DNA from: Stropharia rugosoannulata
Taxonomy: Eukaryota > Basidiomycota > Agaricomycetes > Agaricales > Strophariaceae
Reading direction: 5' to 3'
DNA: 64,000 nucleotides
NCBI GenBank assembly: GCA_028532985.1
Contig: JANCIK010000006.1
Span: forward strand, 1,798,001 to 1,862,000
Below the pieces are notes generated by a model, which did no database searches, had not been told where the DNA came from, and worked only from the letters and a program-made list of their open reading frames with translations. Both the position numbers and the translations under genes were made by a program. This document shows, piece by piece, positions 60,652 to 64,000 of the stretch (the first letter of the stretch is position 1; every line of letters begins with the position of its first letter).

Positions 60652-61373
60652 ATGAGCGACTCTACCACCGACATCAACATCTCATTAGAACCCCATCTTC
60701 TCAGCGTTCTTACTCCAGTCCATCTGTTACTACCGAAAGCACTAGGCGAACAACTAGAGCAGTATCTTGTTTCGCCTACCCCACCGACTATCCCATACCA
60801 GGTACTCTTGAGACTCTCTCAATGGTCACGCACGGAAGAAGGGAGAAAAATTCTGACCTCACAGCATTTTGACACTGCTTCATACTCTATGATTGCCCTG
60901 CTGGCTGGCACTACCACCTCACCGGAACGCAATTTCGGTTCATTCGCACCGCCCAAAGACCCAGAAGACATAGCAGCACACCATCTTAAAGAGCGGAAGG
61001 CCATCACTTATTTAGCCAATGCTCTCCTAAGTATAGGCTGTGTTGGATTTGCTGCGTGGTGGGCTGGAGGAAAGACGGGTTGGAAACAAGAATGGGTACG
61101 CGTTTAATTAAAACAACTGACAGAAAGCTAATTATGATACAGCGTACTCTGTTTGCGCTTTTCTCTGCGTTGGTGGTGGGCGTCGCAGAGGCGGGCCTTT
61201 TCTTAATTTTGCAGATGCATACGTCTAAGTCTGTGAAACCAAAGGTGCGGTCGGCGAGACACAAAAAGATTGACCCAACCCCCGAATCACCATCGCTCGA
61301 CATTCCTGAAGTGTTGATCACCGATGCTGTTAATGACACAAAAGCACTGGAGTCGCTGCGGCTGAGAAGATAA
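60652..61373 (+). CDS. VMA12: VMA12/TMEM199-like ER factor for V-ATPase assembly
   Basis: Two exons (60652-61095 and 61143-61373) give 224 aa. The N-terminal cytosolic part has LSVLTPVHLLLPKALGEQLE and YQVLLRLSQWSRTEEGRKIL. The central block KERKAITYLANALLSIGCVG leads into TM1 (ALLSIGCVGFAAWWAGG). The second exon starts RTLFALFSALVVGVAEAGLF, which is TM2, followed by a Lys-rich tail. The double-TM hairpin after a cytosolic domain, the LxxRxxxxYLxNxL-like block and the length match fungal Vma12/Vph2. That family sits in the ER membrane and assists assembly of the V0 sector. The tail lacks a clear KKxx ER signal. Assignment rests on architecture and short motifs, so it is less certain than the neighbours. 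Confidence 0.8.
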
Positions 61374-61416
61374 CACTTTATTTTACGATGTAGCCTTTTT
61401 GGGATCTATGGACTTG

Positions 61417-62300
61417 CTACTGATAGGTTTGCATTACTTTCATCAACAGTGAGAGGTACCAGCCTGTCAAACCCCAGACTTCAATCCGACCGTTTACACC
61501 AGGTCCCACCTCATTCACAGTTCCCCCCTTCCGAGTAGTAATGGTGTCTCGTGCAAGGTCTGATGGAATAAGATCTGTGACATCGACGGCCCAGTAAGGC
61601 TGTCGCACACGGAACACGGACGCCCGCAGTCGAGTAGGAGACGAGAAACTTTTCAAGGGCAAGTGTATTACTGTTGAAACTTCTGATGGTGAGGCCTGCA
61701 TACGAATTTTTTTGATATTGAGAGATGGAAGTGCTTCATCGTCTGCTAACGCGTTACATCCTTCTGAGTGCACAAAACCCTATGTGAACTGCTCAACCTT
61801 CATTTCAGATAGACAATGGTAAGCTTACAACAAACGGCCATACTTTCATGTTCCCCCCGAGGCTGAATTCAGGTGGACCAATACTACCCAGTACTTCGAC
61901 TTGACTAGGGTTAATGCCCAATTCTTCACGGGTTTCGCGCAGTGCTCCACTGATCAGGGTTTCATCTGTCTACTTTACATTGTAGGAGAAATATAATGGT
62001 GATAAATTGGAACTGACGTCGTCAATGCGGCCCCCAGGAAAACTATTCAGTTGTTTAAGGGCTATCTCTTCAAAAGACTGAGTCCAATATATATGTTTAA
62101 TACTTACCTTATTTCCCCAGAATGTGTCCGTAAATTCTTGGAACGAATTTCGAGTAGAACACCGGGCTCACCGCCCACGTTACAGATAGGGATGAGGACT
62201 GCGGCGTTCCGTTCTTTGGAAATAGAAGGCGAGTTAAGAGGATTACTAGGTATGACATCCGATGCCTTTCTGAGAGCGCGTCTAAGTGTGTGAAGTGTTG
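61417..62300 (-). CDS. PCD1: PCD1/NUDT7/8-type Nudix CoA diphosphatase
   Basis: Nudix hydrolase likely to cleave CoA and oxidised CoA, acting in peroxisomes in yeast. The spliced core reads LRRALRKASDVIPSNPL, NAAVLIPICNVGGEPGVLLE, IRSKNLRTHSGEISFPGGRI, DDTDETLISGALRETREELG and SIGPPEFSLGGNMKVWPFVG, then GRIEVWGLTGWYLSLLMKV. LRTHSGEISFPGG is the CoA-specific extension and RETREELG is the catalytic Nudix helix. Four exons are visible. The conserved frame runs upstream to about 62300 without an ATG. A first exon must therefore lie to the right, perhaps at 62380-62475, but the splice could not be resolved, so the 5' end given here is incomplete. Confidence 0.85.
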
Positions 62301-62924
62301 CCGGGGTGAAAGTGTAAAGCCTGCGTGGCGGGCAGGTAAATCACTGACACAAGGTCACACGAAGTGAAGAGGACCAAGCTGTGGGATTGGACAACCGAGA
62401 AACGGGTACAGGTGGTGGTAAACGACTAAAGAGGATCGAGGTATCTACAAGGTAAATAAGGGATACGTCATGTGATGGGTGTACCATCCTTACAGTCACC
62501 CCCGCTTTGATGAAGAAAAATCAGGTATCCAAAAGACAAAAGGAAAATGAGGTGTGAGGAGTTAATAACAAAGAAACTTGAATCAATTAAAAATATCACA
62601 AGTCGCAAACCGGTTCAGGTACAAGGGCATATTCCATGAATTAGGAACCACGAGGACAAGAAAAGTATTGCCTGAAAAGTGAGATAAACAATGACCAAGA
62701 AACAGATATCATAAAAGGATATCGCAAAAGCGGATTAAAGGAGGTAAAACACGTTTGAATCAAAACAAATATCTCACAAATCGTGACATGGTGCAAGAAC
62801 AGGGGCAGTCCATCCGTAGGAACCACAGGTCAAGAAAAATGTCGTTCGAGGAGTAAGGTAAATGGTTATCGATTGCCAGAAAAACAAGAATTAAAAATAA
62901 GAAATAAAAACTCAACAAAAAAAA
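62301..62924. other. Non-coding region between Nudix gene and gag, including 177-bp repeats
   Basis: Contains the missing 5' exon and promoter of the Nudix gene (left part) and two diverged direct repeats (right part) that precede the stop of the gag-like gene. No pol-like frame is present. Confidence 0.5.
62579..62890. repeat. Two diverged direct repeats, period about 177 bp
   Basis: The copy from 62579 (TGAATCAATTAAAAATATC...) matches the copy from 62756 (TGAATCAAAACAAATATCTC...). Shared islands include AGGAACCAC at the same offset and a following CAAGAAAA. The copies lie just downstream of the gag-like gene and probably belong to the retroelement's non-coding 3' part. Confidence 0.6.
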
Positions 62925-63974
62925 TCAGTCATCGCGATCAAGATCTTCTTCAGAATCCGTGTCACAACGGCCTTTTGCAGGATTCCAACCTAAGACACAA
63001 GATCTGTAGCGGCTGTCGTCAGAATCATACTCATCTTCCGAGTACATATCAGTGGGTATTGACGGTCCAAGTACAGCAAAAACGGGTGCTGCCGGTTTTG
63101 CTGTAACAAGAGTTGGCTTTAACTCTAGAGAGGATAAAGCAGTGGGGCCTTCGGAGGAAAGGTCATTCTGTGTAACAAAATTGACAGAATTATTACGAGG
63201 GGGGATACCCAAGGCAGCATTACCAGGACAATGGGCATTCTTGTGAGGAGTCCAGCCAGGAGATTTAGGATGAAGTCGGCAGTGAAAGCAACCATTGAGG
63301 GACCGAAGATGTTCACGTTCAGCTACTGAAAGTGGTAGAACAGTACCCATACTAGATGAGGAGGATAGTGATTGAGTAGACTTTAGCACATTAGAAGTTG
63401 TAGCATAGCCTTCAGCTTGCATAGACAACCAAGTGGAAGACATCAAGCTAATTAAGGCGTCGACTTTGATTTCAGCAAAATCAAAGGTGGGAAGTGCGCA
63501 TATACGCAGACGTAACAGCTTGTTAGCTCGGAACAAAAGATGTCCTTTCATAACAGTGTTTGAAATAGCATAGCCACGGCCAGCACTGCCCAAGGTAGTA
63601 CGCGCTTGTTCCAGGCGGTCGACAAAGTCCATAAAAGTAGATGAGCCTTGAGATATGGTGTAAAAAGTAGCCAGAGCATCAAGCTTCCAAGAACTAGGTA
63701 CAAAACGTTCCCGTATGGCATCAGCAAATTCGGACCAAGATTTGAGCTTCTTGAGAGTCTCACGGTGTTCGCACCACCATTGCGCAGCTGGCGGAGACTC
63801 AAGACGTAAACCAGCAAGAAGAATTTGAAGAGCAACACTAAGCTCTTTCTCGGGGTTTAATAGGCTCCAAACCTCGAAGGAATCTTGACATAAACTGATC
63901 CAAGCTGTGACAGAGCTTGCAGTGATATCGCCAGAAAGCTTAGGTAGATCAAGTTTTGTAGACGACTTCGACAT
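62925..63974 (-). CDS. Retrotransposon Gag-like protein without pol
   Basis: Single-exon 349-aa frame. The first two thirds match a capsid-type retrotransposon Gag: LDLPKLSGDITASSVTAWIS, AAQWWCEHRETLKKLKSWSE, FADAIRERFVPSSWKLDALA and FTYISQG-like continuation STFMDFVDRLEQA. A zinc-knuckle-like motif follows, CFHCRLHPKSPGWTPHKNAH then C. The C-terminus is acidic (YSEDEYDSDDS, DTDSEEDLDRDD). In Ty3-like elements protease and reverse transcriptase would follow, but only repeats and the Nudix gene lie downstream, so this is a Gag-only remnant or a non-autonomous element. The frame is undamaged. The 5' LTR and primer site, if present, would be beyond 64000. Confidence 0.85.
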   Translation of the reverse strand: MSKSSTKLDLPKLSGDITASSVTAWISLCQDSFEVWSLLNPEKELSVALQILLAGLRLESPPAAQWWCEHRETLKKLKSWSEFADAIRERFVPSSWKLDALATFYTISQGSSTFMDFVDRLEQARTTLGSAGRGYAISNTVMKGHLLFRANKLLRLRICALPTFDFAEIKVDALISLMSSTWLSMQAEGYATTSNVLKSTQSLSSSSSMGTVLPLSVAEREHLRSLNGCFHCRLHPKSPGWTPHKNAHCPGNAALGIPPRNNSVNFVTQNDLSSEGPTALSSLELKPTLVTAKPAAPVFAVLGPSIPTDMYSEDEYDSDDSRYRSCVLGWNPAKGRCDTDSEEDLDRDD

Positions 63975-64000
63975 AGCTTTAGGCTTCGGAGAACGGCGTC

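Overview
The window is nuclear DNA from a filamentous fungus, most probably a mushroom-forming basidiomycete (Agaricomycetes). The evidence is dense genes on both strands, most of them interrupted by many introns of about 45-70 bp with GTNNGT-type donors, several very small exons, and protein families typical of that group, including an Upf1-like SF1 helicase, a Gag-only retroelement and a PB1/multi-ZZ protein. I cannot name the species. I worked exon structures out by eye from splice signals and reading-frame continuity. For several genes the joined exons give an exact open frame: UFD4 1954 aa, SF1 helicase 822 aa, ATP1 563 aa, PRO2 452 aa, RDS3 110 aa.

Layout, left to right: UFD4/TRIP12-like HECT ubiquitin ligase (+, 225-6920); RDS3/PHF5A splicing factor (+); PB1 and multi-ZZ NBR1-like protein (-); carnitine acetyltransferase ending in the peroxisomal signal AKL (+); RPF1 ribosome-biogenesis Brix protein (-); METTL13/EEF1AKMT4-like methyltransferase (+), tail to tail with an NDUFAF7-like complex I assembly methyltransferase (-); MMS19/MET18 (+); an unrecognised single-exon protein (-); the SF1 helicase (+); PRP40 (+); mitochondrial ribosomal protein L21 (-), divergent from ATP synthase alpha ATP1 (+); PRO2 (+); NASP-type histone chaperone (-); AP180-type clathrin adaptor (-); glycerol kinase GUT1 (+); DBP9 helicase (-), divergent from ZNHIT2 (+); ZIP zinc transporter (+); ERV1 (-); an unrecognised conserved-looking protein (-); LEO1 (+); ataxin-10 (-), divergent from a VMA12-like V-ATPase assembly factor (+); a PCD1-type Nudix hydrolase (-); and a Gag-only retroelement at the right edge.

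The genes do not form one pathway. They are a housekeeping neighbourhood: splicing (RDS3, PRP40, ZNHIT2), ribosome biogenesis (RPF1, DBP9), mitochondrial function (NDUFAF7, bL21m, ATP1, ERV1, carnitine and glycerol metabolism), ubiquitin and autophagy-type receptors, and chromatin/transcription (NASP, LEO1, MMS19). Mobile DNA is limited: a 589-bp Tc1/mariner-like MITE with TA target duplication just 11 bp past the ERV1 stop codon, a probable LTR relic with a primer-binding-site-like motif beside it, and the Gag element with 177-bp direct repeats.

I found no gene cluster that looks like a new multi-gene system. The best candidates for undescribed biology are single genes: the unrecognised protein at 53975-55653, the single-exon coiled-coil protein at 23737-25113, and the multi-ZZ receptor with a split zinc finger.
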